DNA from: Lucifuga dentata
Lineage: Eukaryota; Chordata; Actinopteri; Ophidiiformes; Bythitidae
NCBI GenBank assembly: GCA_014773175.1
Contig: VXCM01003125.1
Location: 36,698 to 100,697 of the forward strand
Length of the DNA stretch: 64,000 nt
Direction of reading: 5' to 3'
Shown in pieces: positions 24,320-32,478 of the stretch. Both the position numbers and the translations under genes were made by a program. The first letter of the stretch is position 1; each line of letters opens with the position of its first letter. Under the pieces are notes generated by a model that saw nothing but the letters and a program-made list of their open reading frames with translations, searched no databases and had not been told where the DNA came from.

Positions 24320-25107
24320 TGTGTATGTGTGTGATTCCTTATGGATCACAATATGAAACCAGCTCCACTTAATCCGGCTGAACCAGGCCTAGTCTGGTTC
24401 ATCATTTAGTGCCACACATCTGAATTATCAGAAAACACACATCTCACATTTACTAAGCCAAAAAGAAAATATTCTGGGCCTATAATTTAAAACTTTGGTC
24501 TTACTCATGTCTGAGCTGCAGGTAAAGGAACATGGAGGGACTTAACTTGCAAATCCACCTACAGGTCTTGCAGGATCACATAGAAACTCTATTTACCTGT
24601 TAGTCTGTCTTTGGCAAACCTCCTACTGCTCTCCATCCAGGGGAAGGTGAAGTTGGCCGCATGCCCCATCCCCATCCCGGGCACCGAAGGGATGCCGGGA
24701 CCGATGCCCGGCGGATGTGCGGAAGGGGGCGGATGCGGCGCGGCGGCTGCAGGCGGAGGCGGCGGCGGCGGCATGGGTCTGTGCGCCGGCACCCGGATCA
24801 CCCCTCCGGCGCCGCCTGAGTTCACGTTAACGTTCATGTTCATGCTGACGTTCATGTTCATATTGACGTTATAAGAGCCGGCCAGACCCGCCGCCGCCGC
24901 CATGGAGCACGCAGGGTTGTAGACGCTGTTGTAGCCATTGGTGTAGACGTTAGAGGCCAGTGCGTAATCCGGATCGCCGGTCCGGTTGGGCAGCATGCAG
25001 CCGCTGGACTGGTCCGAGCTGTTCAAGATCTGGTCGATCCCAAAGCTGATGGGTTCATGCTGTTGCTGGTGCGTCTGGCTCACCTCCTCGATCCCGGTGT
25101 GCTCCAT
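7924..25107 (-). CDS. tlx2: TLX-family homeobox transcription factor, probably tlx2 (whole gene, core exons joined)
   Basis: Three exons (25107-24597, 14078-13841, 8140-7924) join in frame through canonical GT/AG sites and encode 321 residues, in the usual TLX size range. Seen in order: an Eh1-like repressor motif in [12 protein letters not shown] (residues 17-28), SYNVNM followed by an Asn-rich expansion (80-96), [10 protein letters not shown] (102-111), a Pro/Ala tract (112-133), the PBX-type hexapeptide FPWME (155-159), a homeodomain (194-253) with the TLX hallmark Thr47 in KTWFQNRR, and a conserved tail with [10 protein letters not shown]. Known for the family: nuclear DNA-binding regulators of neuron and organ fate; mammalian TLX2 acts in enteric and other neural-crest neurons. 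The tlx2 assignment rests on [23 protein letters not shown] and the ASVV end. TLX1 lacks the AALSPFS-type segment, and TLX3 has a KSLKMTD helix and a different tail. The introns (10.5 and 5.7 kb) are long compared with the compact mammalian gene. Confidence 0.93.
8200..8480 (-). mobile_element. Teleost LINE/SINE 3' tail with (GGAT)n end, in tlx2 intron 2
   Basis: The plus strand begins with (CATC)n at 8200-8219 followed by TTTATTTTCTATACCCGTTT, GGTTTACCCTGGACAGGTCA and GGGGAGAACATGCAAACTCC, a very common teleost interspersed repeat. Read on the minus strand it ends in a GGAT/GATG tail, as described for RTE/Rex3-type LINEs and SINEs that share such tails; the family is inferred. It lies only about 60 bases upstream of the exon 3 acceptor and in the gene's sense orientation. 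Confidence 0.7.
8525..9240 (+). repeat. Dispersed repeat B, copy 2 (tlx2 intron 2)
   Basis: Shares 'cattgtgcaatcaagctaaa', 'caaggttttcacctgacagt' and 'acctcaaaattgtacttgat' with the copies at 4.9, 15.5 and 22.6 kb, in the same orientation. A T-run follows at 9249-9270. Confidence 0.6.
9772..9828. repeat. (GAT)n-(GAG)n microsatellite
   Basis: Tandem GAT units running into tandem GAG units; the His/Pro/Ser/Glu-rich open frames here are artefacts of the repeat. Confidence 0.9.
10104..10146. repeat. (GT)n microsatellite
   Basis: Uninterrupted GT dinucleotides over about 43 bases in intron 2. Confidence 0.95.
13841..14078 (-). CDS. tlx2: tlx2 homeobox exon
   Basis: Acceptor CCCATTTCAG|CC follows a long pyrimidine tract; donor is GGCG|GTAAGG. 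The exon completes codon 171, encodes residues 172-249 and supplies two bases of codon 250. It carries [26 protein letters not shown] and then most of the homeodomain, so the DNA-recognition helix ([13 protein letters not shown]) lies wholly in this exon. Homeodomain Trp48, Phe49, Asn51 and Arg53 are present. Thr47 is the known TLX hallmark, replacing the usual Ile or Val. Homeodomain position 33 is Thr where the paralogues I recall have Ala (ERATLAK against ERAALAK). This exon alone identifies the family. Confidence 0.96.
14079..15126. other. tlx2 intron between the cassette and homeobox exons
   Basis: AT-rich. It includes an A-run near 14601-14622, a repeat-like stretch at about 14550-15040 with 'tcttaaaataagatgaaata' typical of fish interspersed repeats, and a G-rich run at 15090-15119 immediately downstream of the cassette donor. 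Confidence 0.5.
15090..15119 (+). other. G-quadruplex-type run beside the cassette-exon donor
   Basis: Five runs of 4-5 G separated by 1-3 bases on the plus strand. On the transcribed RNA it reads as a C-rich tract starting about 8 nt inside the intron, a class of sequence bound by PCBP/hnRNP K proteins. The splicing role is inference. Confidence 0.6.
15127..15339 (-). CDS. tlx2: Candidate in-frame cassette exon of tlx2 (71 codons)
   Basis: This 213-nt block in intron 1 has a polypyrimidine tract and acceptor (CTTTCCTTTAG|GG), a possible branch site (CTCAC) just upstream, and a consensus donor (CCAG|GTGAGT). It is open throughout in one frame. It starts and ends in phase 1, so it fits exactly between exon 1 (trailing G) and the homeobox exon (leading CC) without shifting the frame. 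Inclusion adds 71 residues after Thr170 (392 aa in total). The peptide begins [11 protein letters not shown], is Gly/Pro-rich in its first third, and then has a less repetitive part containing [20 protein letters not shown] and [11 protein letters not shown]. It is GC-rich against AT-rich intron. I do not recognise it from TLX1, TLX2 or TLX3. It could be a regular exon, an alternative exon or, less likely, a fortuitous open frame. Confidence 0.72.
15470..16080 (+). repeat. Dispersed repeat B, copy 3 (tlx2 intron 1)
   Basis: Shares 'gcattgtatcattaagctca', 'aaatgtagcagagtaaaagt' and 'aaaatggaaatactccaaga' with the other B copies, same orientation. A partial repeat C follows directly. Confidence 0.55.
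16081..16230 (+). repeat. Dispersed repeat C, partial copy 1
   Basis: 'tttaggagcttctgcaccgt' and 'ccttgcagtatcaatgtatt' align with 17130-17200 (tttaggagcttctgcgctgt) and 23060-23125 (gatagcttctgcattattgg). Confidence 0.5.
16900..17290 (+). repeat. Dispersed repeat C, copy 2
   Basis: Aligns by eye with 22800-23240: 'aaatccaaacctgttggatt' against 'aagcccaaacctcagcatca', then 'cactgtctgttcca' against 'tcctgtctgttcca', and 'aggctgtcactgtatttgcc' against 'ccgtctgtcactgtgttttc'. An 80-codon minus-strand open frame here lies inside the repeat and is not considered a gene. Confidence 0.5.
17441..17487. repeat. (CT)n microsatellite
   Basis: Pure CT tract; the Ser-Leu and Arg-Glu open frames on either strand are its translation. 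Confidence 0.95.
17672..17711. repeat. (CA)n microsatellite
   Basis: Pure CA tract giving spurious His-Thr or Val-Cys open frames. Confidence 0.95.
17900..21455. other. tlx2 intron 1, AT-rich middle part
   Basis: Very AT-rich, with recurring 'ctagaat' words at 18380-19030, a T-run at 19279-19301, an A-run near 20565-20579 and 'aaataaataaat' near 20497-20520. No exon or recognisable domain. Confidence 0.5.
21456..21504. repeat. (AAG)n microsatellite
   Basis: Tandem AAG units in intron 1, followed by purine-rich sequence. Confidence 0.95.
21668..21731. repeat. Compound (CT)n-(CA)n microsatellite
   Basis: CT-rich tract with GT interruptions, then pure CA to 21731. Confidence 0.9.
22010..22053. 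repeat. (GT)n microsatellite
   Basis: Pure TG dinucleotides in intron 1. Confidence 0.95.
22055..22270. promoter_or_regulatory. Candidate non-coding regulatory block in tlx2 intron 1
   Basis: Repeat-poor, mixed-composition block between a microsatellite and an assembly gap, with homeodomain-type words (AAATAATTACAGCG near 22096, TTTAATAATTCATCAGG near 22216). It looks unlike the neighbouring repeats. Regulatory function is a guess that needs cross-species alignment. Confidence 0.2.
22297..22329. other. Assembly gap (33 N)
   Basis: Run of unknown bases. The left flank is G-rich then TGTGTG and the right flank is C-rich then CACACA, so the two sides are near reverse complements. Confidence 0.98.
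22555..22740 (+). repeat. Dispersed repeat B, copy 4 (short)
   Basis: 'gcattgtgcaatcaagctaa', then 'ttcaaaattgcagttaagta' and 'caacacttaagcaaatgtat'. It is uninterrupted where copy 1 carries a MITE, so it serves as the empty-site comparison. Confidence 0.55.
22800..23240 (+). repeat. Dispersed repeat C, copy 3
   Basis: Aligns by eye with 16900-17290 (see that entry) and follows a B copy, as partial copy 1 does. It contains a poly-A tract with the N at 22925. Confidence 0.5.
23932..24070. repeat. (TAA)n and (CTA)n-(TAA)n microsatellites
   Basis: (TAA)n at 23932-23979, then about 40 bases of unique sequence, then (CTA)n at 24019-24053 running into (TAA)n to 24070. Confidence 0.9.
24272..24333. 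repeat. (GT)n microsatellite, imperfect
   Basis: GT dinucleotides with two GTAT interruptions, about 260 bases from the exon 1 donor. Confidence 0.95.
24597..25107 (-). CDS. tlx2: tlx2 exon 1 coding part (N-terminal domain)
   Basis: Encodes residues 1-170 plus the first base of codon 171. The start is the ATG at 25107-25105, with A at -3 and G at +4. It is the first in-frame ATG after an in-frame TGA; the longer open frame begins only with a TTG at 25134. The predicted start MEH resembles TLX1 and TLX2. The exon holds the Eh1-like motif (residues 20-28), an alternating Asn-Met/Val run (80-96), a seven-proline plus four-alanine tract (113-123) and the FPWME hexapeptide. The donor is ACAG|GTAAAT, phase 1. 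Base composition is strikingly GC-rich against the AT-rich flanks, typical of a developmental-gene first exon. Confidence 0.93.
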
Positions 25108-25842
25108 AGTTTTAGTCGGTGATGTGGCTGTCAAGGTGTTTTTTAATCAGTGCACAGATTTTGTCAGATAATAAGTCGCGCCTTGGGAAATGAAATGTTT
25201 TTAAGATGCAGTACGGAGATAGTTTTGTTTTCAAGCATCGACGCAGGCCTGATCTACTCCCAAGAAACCAACGTGTCCAGCGCTATCCAAAATCTTCCCA
25301 TTATTTTAGTCCAGCGGTGGGATCGGGTGTTCCCTAAATTAAAAGCCTATCCGTCGGGCTAAGAGAAAGCGTATCCATCTTTAGAAAAGCGCGTTCTTTC
25401 CCCGGCAAATCTGACACGGGAGAGCCTATCGACCAGAGAAATCCGGATTATCCCGATTACTTACACAACAATCCGTGATTTTTTTGGGAGGGAGTTCTCT
25501 GGAAAGGCTGGATGCGCTTTGTTCGCCTACTCTTGCGGGGACAATCCACACGCGGAGGACATGGCAGGATACCCAAAGCTGCTCTCCACCCAGTGAAGAA
25601 AGCGAAAAAAAAAAAAAACCAAAAACAAAGCGTAGAAAAATGAAACGCTGACCTTGCAGGCGCGGATATTAATTGGATGTGAGGGCGAAAGATGGCTGTG
25701 TTGGTGTTGAATGGTGAAGCGCGTTTCAGCAGGTGAGACAACCCTCTGCGTAAGAGCTGCCATTCGGTCATCCAGCCACCACAGGACAGTTGATTTGCTC
25801 TTAAAGAGGCCGCAGCAGCTACTTTTATGCACCCCTTTTCTG
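25108..25842 (-). other. Probable tlx2 5' leader / promoter-proximal region
   Basis: Between the start codon and the TATA-like box the sequence is richer in GC and CpG than its surroundings, as expected for a leader or CpG-rich promoter of a developmental gene. An in-frame TGA lies 15 nt 5' of the TTG at 25134, so the N-terminus cannot be longer in this frame without splicing. If transcription starts near 25815 the leader contains an upstream ORF from the ATG at 25771 (about 100 codons). That ORF shows no recognisable domain and may only affect translation. An ATTAATTG homeodomain-type site lies near 25670. Confidence 0.5.
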
Positions 25843-25850
25843 TATTTATA
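25843..25850 (-). promoter_or_regulatory. Candidate TATA box for tlx2
   Basis: On the minus strand the sequence is CTATAAATACAG, a close match to TATAAATA, about 740 bases 5' of the start codon and at the upstream edge of the GC-rich leader. A second, weaker CATAAAAG lies about 20 bases downstream. The start site would then fall near 25815. Position and motif fit, but a TATA-like word in AT-rich DNA can occur by chance. Confidence 0.4.
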
Positions 25851-27200
25851 GGTTTTGGTCCATATCAGTGGTGCTGAAGGACCGTGTCAAAAGGTGTCCA
25901 CAAGTTTGAATGTCAATACTAGCAAAAAAAAAAAAAAAAAANAAAAAAAAAAAAAAAGTCCCAAGAAGTTTCTTGTTTGGTCTAATGTTCAATCTGAGAT
26001 TTATATAAACGTCTATAAATAGTGTGGTGAAATTCGACAGAATCCGAAGCAAAGAAACTATCAGGTCATTCCAGTGCAAATGTGGTGCATTAATAGCCTC
26101 AAAAACTAGCTGCATTAACACTTTTCTGACATGTACAATGTAAAGCAAATCAACACAACAGCCCTGCAATAAAATCATACCTTTAATAATGTTATTACAT
26201 ATTAAGGTTTGTTAAAAACCGTGTCAGAATATTCATTATATGGCAATTAATGAGGCCATAGCCACACTGGTGATATGGTACTCTACCGTATTATACTGAA
26301 AAGTGTTTCCGATATTTTGCCTACTCCAACATAACTATAATATACAATGCAACACCACAAAAAGCTTTCATTGACGCGTTCTTAAAGCCGCTATATAGTA
26401 ATTTATTTATGTATTTATTTGTGATGGATATATCTGTTTATAGAGATCGCTTTTGCAGTACACATTCTTCTGCATTAAGGTGATTTAAATGTCTAGCAAG
26501 ACAAAATCTACATACAGTTTGCAAACATAACGTGATGCTATAAGTTTAAGGGTTCCCAAAGCATTCATGCTAAGGCCCCTGGAGACCTCTCTGTTTGATT
26601 TGAGGGACTCCTGGAAGTAAAGCTTTGTTTGAGGACTCCCTGGTTCGTGCTGTTGGACATGATTTGCTACAGATCTTGACAATTATTAATACGCCGGGTG
26701 AGCGCAGCATTTTTGAGCAGTAAGGAAACGTGGGTGCCTTTTGTGTCTTCTCGCTGTCTCACTTAAAATGAAATGACAGTGCAATAAACCGGAGTAACAC
26801 ACACACACACGAGCCATGAACCCGCTGGAACTCACCCAAAGACCCCCACAGCCCCTCAACCCCAGTCTAGAAAACACAAAGTGGTACCAATCTGGATCAA
26901 TGGCGCAGATCTTCACTGAACGAATGTAGGACGTCAAATGAAACATCAGGGGGAGAACGAATACGGGCCAGCGAAAGCAGGGTCCGCCAAATGTTTGAGC
27001 AGATTTGTGTGCGTAAAACGACCTGACGCAGACTGTTGCGCACGATGAACCCACTGTTATTGAAGGGAAATGTGCAGAGTATAGCTCTGATTTAAAGGCT
27101 TTGAGAGCCTTTTGCAACCTTTATCACGAAGTCATGAAATGTAAAGCAAACAGAAGCGATTAGGCTCATGAATGAAACAATATATAAACATTTCCGTCTC
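25851..27200. other. tlx2 upstream region, proximal
   Basis: Contains a long A-run around the N at 25942, the ATTA cluster at 26231 and otherwise mixed sequence. Open frames at 25846-26178 and 26686-27117 (minus) lack recognisable domains or splice context. Confidence 0.5.
26231..26255. promoter_or_regulatory. Cluster of ATTA/TAAT homeodomain sites upstream of tlx2
   Basis: Two ATTA-type words and AATTAATGA within 25 bases, about 390 bases upstream of the TATA-like box. PHOX2B is an established activator of TLX2 through ATTA sites; whether it acts here is inference. Confidence 0.25.

Positions 27201-27265
<65 letters not shown>
27201..27265. repeat. (GATA)n microsatellite
   Basis: About 16 tandem AGAT units; the Tyr-Leu-Ser-Ile open frame is its translation. 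Confidence 0.95.
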
Positions 27266-27267
<2 letters not shown>

Positions 27268-27349
27268 TAAACAGATAAATTGCAGATGGAGTCATGGATC
27301 CAAATGTGAGACGCGCTCAGCCTGATTTGCACAAATTATTTAACCTTTC

Positions 27350-27770
27350 TCAGCCTGAAGCGACGACGCGGATCGCCGGGGTCTCAATTCAATAAAAATG
27401 AAAAATGGCTCATAATAAAAGCGCGACACGGGGAAAAACGAATTTAATATATCACCGTTTTATTACACACTTATTTCACTTTCCGTGCGAATAAAGATAT
27501 CTCTCCTCTGCACAAGGTGGCTAGAGGGAAGCATAAAAATCAATTGTGTGAATTCAAAGCCATATCAATAACGGTGCATGAAGGAGAATAGGGCGTGTGT
27601 ATCCTACTATTAGGCCTGTTTATATTTATAAAATGAATATGAAGACGCACTGAGCCTCAGATCAGCGTATTGACAAGATAATTGGCCATTTATGCAAATC
27701 CAGAAAGATTTATAGGAAATATAATCCCACCTCTGCTGGTTGCTGATGTCAGCAGCAAGATTGTGATGTC
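27350..27770. promoter_or_regulatory. Candidate non-coding regulatory block with octamer site
   Basis: Repeat-poor stretch with several CpGs in an otherwise AT-rich setting. It contains an exact POU octamer ATGCAAAT at 27692-27699 next to AATTGGCC and several TTTATA/AATAAA words. It lies about 1.5-1.9 kb upstream of the putative promoter. Enhancer function is inferred only from composition and motifs. Confidence 0.25.
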
Positions 27771-27975
27771 TGCTTGTGTGTCACAAACCACATTTTCATG
27801 TCAAGAATCTCCACCAAAAAAAAAAAAAAAAANAAAAAAAAAAAAAAAACATAGGAGACTTCAAGCACCTGATTGGCAAAGAATATCTCTTTAAAAAATC
27901 CAAATCAAGATTCTAAATCTGGTGAAAATACTGATCTCAGTAGGTTTTCTTATTGTGCCAATCTGCAGCAAATTC

Positions 27976-28025
27976 TAAGATAAGATAAGATAAGATAAGA
28001 TAAGATAAGATAAGATAAGATAAGA
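27976..28025. repeat. (TAAGA)n microsatellite
   Basis: Tandem pentamer TAAGA/AAGAT, about ten units. Confidence 0.95.
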
Positions 28026-30101
28026 AAGGATGAAGGTATAAATTTACAGATTTGAACAAAATTTCTATAAAAAGTGGAAATATGAGTGTGAATAAACATG
28101 AATATAACGTATGTACAAGCACAATTAAAGCAGAAGTGGATTTGACTTAAGTTGCAGTACAGTAAATAAATGTTTAAGCAGTTGCAGTGTTACAGTACAA
28201 ATAAGAAGAGTGACACAATGTACATAACAGTAATGTGTAGCTATGAATTAGCATATTGTCAAATCAGAGTACACTCCTTCTTTAGGGCTACATTTGCACT
28301 TCAATGATTTTTCTTGTAATTTGAACTAATTTTTCTCTGTCTGTTTCGCAACCTCTGTCTGTTTTGTTTGTTTTCTCTTGTTTTGCTGAGGATGTTGACA
28401 CTGATTGGATAGTTCTTTTTACACTGATAAAGTGAATTCAGGGGTTCCCTGACACCTTTTCCATGTCAAAGAGCCACAAATGTCCATATTCGACCAGGGC
28501 ATATTAAGATTGAGTCTGAGATGAGCTTGTTTCAGTTTTGGTTTTGTATGAAGGTACAACTATGACTGTTGGAAAGGTGGAACCAATAAAACACACCTCC
28601 ATATACAATATTTTCTCTAATTGGTCCCTTAATGATATAACAATGAAATTAAATTATTTCCCATTTATCAGGAGGTGCCCTAATTGGGTTCTGGACAACT
28701 AGGGCTGGCAAAAATGCAGGTGCATACAAAATATTTCATTTTCAATATAATTTTGATGCCAAAAATCCCAAATGCATCATCCTAAAGCCATGTTTTAACC
28801 TCAGGATTTTAAAAAGCTAAAAGCTAATATCAGTTAATATCATAAGTATTTTTGGATTGATGTTGCCAAGAGTTGTTGTTGAATCATTTCACTTTATATT
28901 CATATTAAAGGTGACAAATCCAAAAATGTCAAGTATTTCTTATGAGTTTTTTCCCCTGCTTTTCTCAGGAATTAAATGTTGACAATGCAACTTTCACATG
29001 GTAACATCTGATTTTTTTTTTCTAGCAAAATACCAAGATTAGGAAGATGAAAAATGTGCAAAAACCTGAATATTTCTCATGACCAACCAAAATATCAAAC
29101 TTTCAAGCATTTCCATTATATTGTTTGTTCATATATGAGGGCAGATTCTTGTGTGTGCCTGAATGAGGTTCTTCAGTTGAAGCTGAGTTGGACACAAATC
29201 CAATTCAAAGATGATGCAAATGGTAAAGCTGTAATTGGTTTAAACCTCCAATCATTAGGAGCAGAAGAGTTCTGTTGATTGAAGTTGACAGTCTGAGCTT
29301 ATCAACCAGTGTCTCGTTTCATTATTCTCAGGTTTAGGCTCTTCACTATAATTAGTCCCTGTGAGTGGCAGTTATAATAAAGCACAAGAGCATTACAATG
29401 ATTTTTAGAAAGTTGTCTAATTTCAGGTTTTAGACTGATCCCTCACCTTTTGCCTCAGGGTGAATAGCTTTCAGTGCATAATCGGCATTTCCTAATTTTA
29501 AGAGTTTTAAGAAGTTAGACAGGAACAAAATAACAAAATTACTATTCCTCCCCCCTTCCCCCATTAAGCATGAAGCTTAAAAGATATCATATTTTTAAAA
29601 TGTCTTTGTTGTGTTATTTTGTTTTGGCCATAATTAGCTCAGATAGAGCTAATCATTAGTGCTTCCAGTCATATAATATTCTTTTTTCTACCATAATGTT
29701 TTTGAATAACCTTATTGAGCTGGAAAAACATGCAGATCTTCAAAGGAGACAGTTTCTGAGATTATTTGTATAAACTCTCAATTTTCAGTATACTCGCTTC
29801 TTGCAAATGCTTCAAAGGATCATATTTATATTTCTCTGTATTTTTACACATGCATCCCATAACTGCTGCAGTGACACAATTTCCCCTCTGGGATCATTAA
29901 AATTTCATCCAATAAGCTATAGTTGCAAAACATGAAGGAATTTATTGCATCTTTCCAGATGAAATAAAGGTTTCTGACATTTCATAGCACGACAAAATAA
30001 AAGGAGTTAAAAATTACAGGCCTGCCTTTATATTTTAAAGGCAAGACTGGCATGATTTCATGCATGATTGCTATCAACAAATTCACTAATGCAATAAAGG
30101 C

Positions 30102-30104
<3 letters not shown>
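28026..30104. other. Intergenic; no gene seen
   Basis: AT-rich DNA. At 29878-29912 'tttcccctctgggatcatta' followed by 'aaatttcatcc' resembles the 3' tail of a fish non-LTR element. No convincing coding frame. Confidence 0.5.

Positions 30105-30149
<45 letters not shown>
30105..30149. repeat. (CT)n microsatellite
   Basis: Pure TC tract followed by TCTG units; the Arg-Glu open frames on the minus strand are its translation. Confidence 0.95.
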
Positions 30150-30157
<8 letters not shown>

Positions 30158-31005
30158 GTCTGTCTTTGCCCTGAGGCGTTGTCTATGGTTACCGGCTGTG
30201 CGTGATGAATCGTTATCTGCAGGCCATGCTGCTCGTCTGGGTAATAAAGTACCAGCAAAGCGGAGACAAAAGGAATTTGTCACAGTTGGCTCCGTTATAT
30301 TAGTGACTCACCGGTTCCGTTTTGTTCTTGCTGTCATGCGTGCGGGTGGGAGTGGNTGGGTGGGCTAGATGCGTTCACGCCAAATTAAAAACTGAAAAAC
30401 TGAACGATGACAACGGAGTAAAGCTAAATATTTTATTTTTTTTAATTTTGAAAAGTTATAAAATAAAGTACTTCTATTACTTTTAGTATTTGTGCTGTTA
30501 TCAGAGCAAATCAGCTAAAATCAGCTGTTACACAAACTCAGGTGCACGCTCACAACAATTGAGCGCCTCAGCCAATCAGAGAAGGACACTGAAAATGTCA
30601 TCAAACTCGCGACGTCGTTAATCACGCAAAAACAAATATATAACATTATTTATTTAAGCGATAAGAAAAGGTAGAAGAGTTACAAAAAATAGATAACTCC
30701 ATTTTAACAAACTTCAAAAATAATGTTTTTTTAAAATAATTTTTCATTCTATATCATCAAACTGATGTTCTGATATATATATGTATATATATATACTGTT
30801 GACAAAACACAAGTAAATTGAATACAAAAGAATATATGACTTTAAAAAGTCATTAAAAACAAATGAACTTTACTTTGTATTATTGTACAAGGTAGTTTAT
30901 CCGTTCATGACTTATTGGCACAATAAAAAGGACAAAATGACCTCGTTTTTATGAACAGACTTCAGTAACAGTAGTTATAGTTGCTTACAGAGAAAGTTAT
31001 TATTA

Positions 31006-31006
31006 A

Positions 31007-31055
<49 letters not shown>
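31006..31055. repeat. (TTA)n microsatellite
   Basis: Tandem TTA/ATT units. Confidence 0.95.
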
Positions 31056-31056
<1 letters not shown>

Positions 31057-32181
31057 GATATTTGGTGAAAAGTTTTTTTTGTAAACACAAACCACATGTT
31101 CATGAGACACACATCTGACGTCACAATAGTTGTAAAAGTGTATTTATTTATATTTATGTAACTTTACCTGCCAGTAATGCAGGCTGGCGCGTTTCAGCCT
31201 CGTTCCATCATTGGACAACATGATTATTTTGGCATTTTGACTTAAAAGTCTATTTATTGACAAGAATGGAGGTCTGGAACAAACTACCAGAGATCAAACT
31301 GACATTTTAACGTAACATATTAAAATGGGTTATTTACATTAAAAATGTCCACGCAAGATTGAAGAGGTATATATGTTGTGTGATGAGACCTGCGTTAAAA
31401 ACAACAAAACGCTCCAACAGACAGCAGGCGCGTCCGATACTGGATGTCTAGCTTCTGGAAAGCTGTCCGATAACGGACGCATTTAAGTTGACAGCTGAAA
31501 TGATCCCAGAGCCAGACCAGGAAGAAAAAAAAAAAAGCCTCTCCAATCAAGGATGTCAGAGTTTAGTGTGACGAAGGCTGTCATCCTCCTCCCTCCTCGG
31601 CCCTGTTTGGCGCTCTGCTGCTATTAGGTTGAATTTCAGAACAGATACACCCAGAAAAAACAGGGTTCTTTGGTTTGGGAAGGAGGGCTGGTGTGCATCC
31701 ACATATGACAAGAACCCTGAGTTATGGGGAGGGTGGGATGGAGAGAACAAGTAGATGTGTTTCTGAAATACTCATTTTTCATCTGTTTTGAACAGATACA
31801 TTTAATTGATTGAATGTTGATTGTAGGGGCTCCATGCAGCAAGTGTTCTTTACAGCACCAAATGAAAACCATTTTCTGGCAATAATCAGTTTGGTCTTTG
31901 AGAATTAAATTATTCTACACTGTCAGGGTTCTTTTTATAACAAAAAAAAAAAAAAAAAAAAAAAAAAAAGGTATGTGCCCAAAGCAAATAATAATGGAAC
32001 CCCAATTCCTCCCCAAAAAAACTAAAATGCATATAGCTGTGGTGACATTTTGTACTAATTTTGTGTATGCCATTTTAAAAATTGTGATTTTTGCATGAGG
32101 AAAAAATTCAGGACACTTCCAGGAAATTTGCAATTTTTTATGGATGTTAATTTCATAATCATTCTCATCACTTATTAAAAT

Positions 32182-32184
<3 letters not shown>

Positions 32185-32227
<43 letters not shown>
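32185..32227. repeat. (AT)n microsatellite
   Basis: Pure AT dinucleotides, about 120 bases before the MITE copy with a rebuilt palindromic end. Confidence 0.95.
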
Positions 32228-32231
<4 letters not shown>

Positions 32232-32342
32232 ACCAGGTTAATTGGAGATCAGATGGTTAGAACTAATATTTAAACAGACTATTGGATAGAAATCTTTGGA
32301 AAAAACAAAAATAAATTATATATATATATATATTATTTTTTT

Positions 32343-32465
32343 TTACGTACAGTAACGTTACGTGTATGAAAATTGAATATACTGTATATTCAATTTTCAT
32401 ACANTTACGTACAGTAACGTTACGTGTATGAAAATTGAATATACTGTATATTCAATTTTCATACA
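32343..32465. repeat. Assembly duplication around a single N (61 bp x2)
   Basis: 32343-32403 and 32405-32465 are identical and end within the palindrome, which probably stopped the assembler. Confidence 0.9.
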
Positions 32466-32478
32466 CGTAACGTTACTG
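32412..32478. repeat. Perfect palindrome, 32-bp arms, 3-bp spacer
   Basis: The left arm starts CAGTAACGTTACGTGTATG and the right arm ends CATACACGTAACGTTACTG; the arms are exact reverse complements around CTG. Confidence 0.9.

Larger units (their letters stand above)
30150..32342. other. Intergenic; no gene seen
   Basis: Contains (TTA)n at 31006-31055, an A-run at 31941-31969 and (AT)n at 32185-32227. No coding sequence supported. Confidence 0.5.

Noticed and set aside
7924..25107. Assignment to tlx1 or tlx3
   Set aside because: TLX1 lacks the [13 protein letters not shown] segment before the homeodomain. TLX3 differs in the helix (KSLKMTD), in the tail (QHDAFQKSLND, EEDSSK) and in the end of the protein.
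25108..25134. Longer tlx2 N-terminus starting at 25134
   Set aside because: The codon there is TTG, not ATG, and an in-frame TGA lies just upstream. The ATG at 25107 has a good context and gives the MEH start expected of the family.
26686..27117. 143-codon minus-strand open frame upstream of tlx2
   Set aside because: No domain, biased Cys/His/Val content, and no splice or promoter context; length alone is not convincing in 64 kb.
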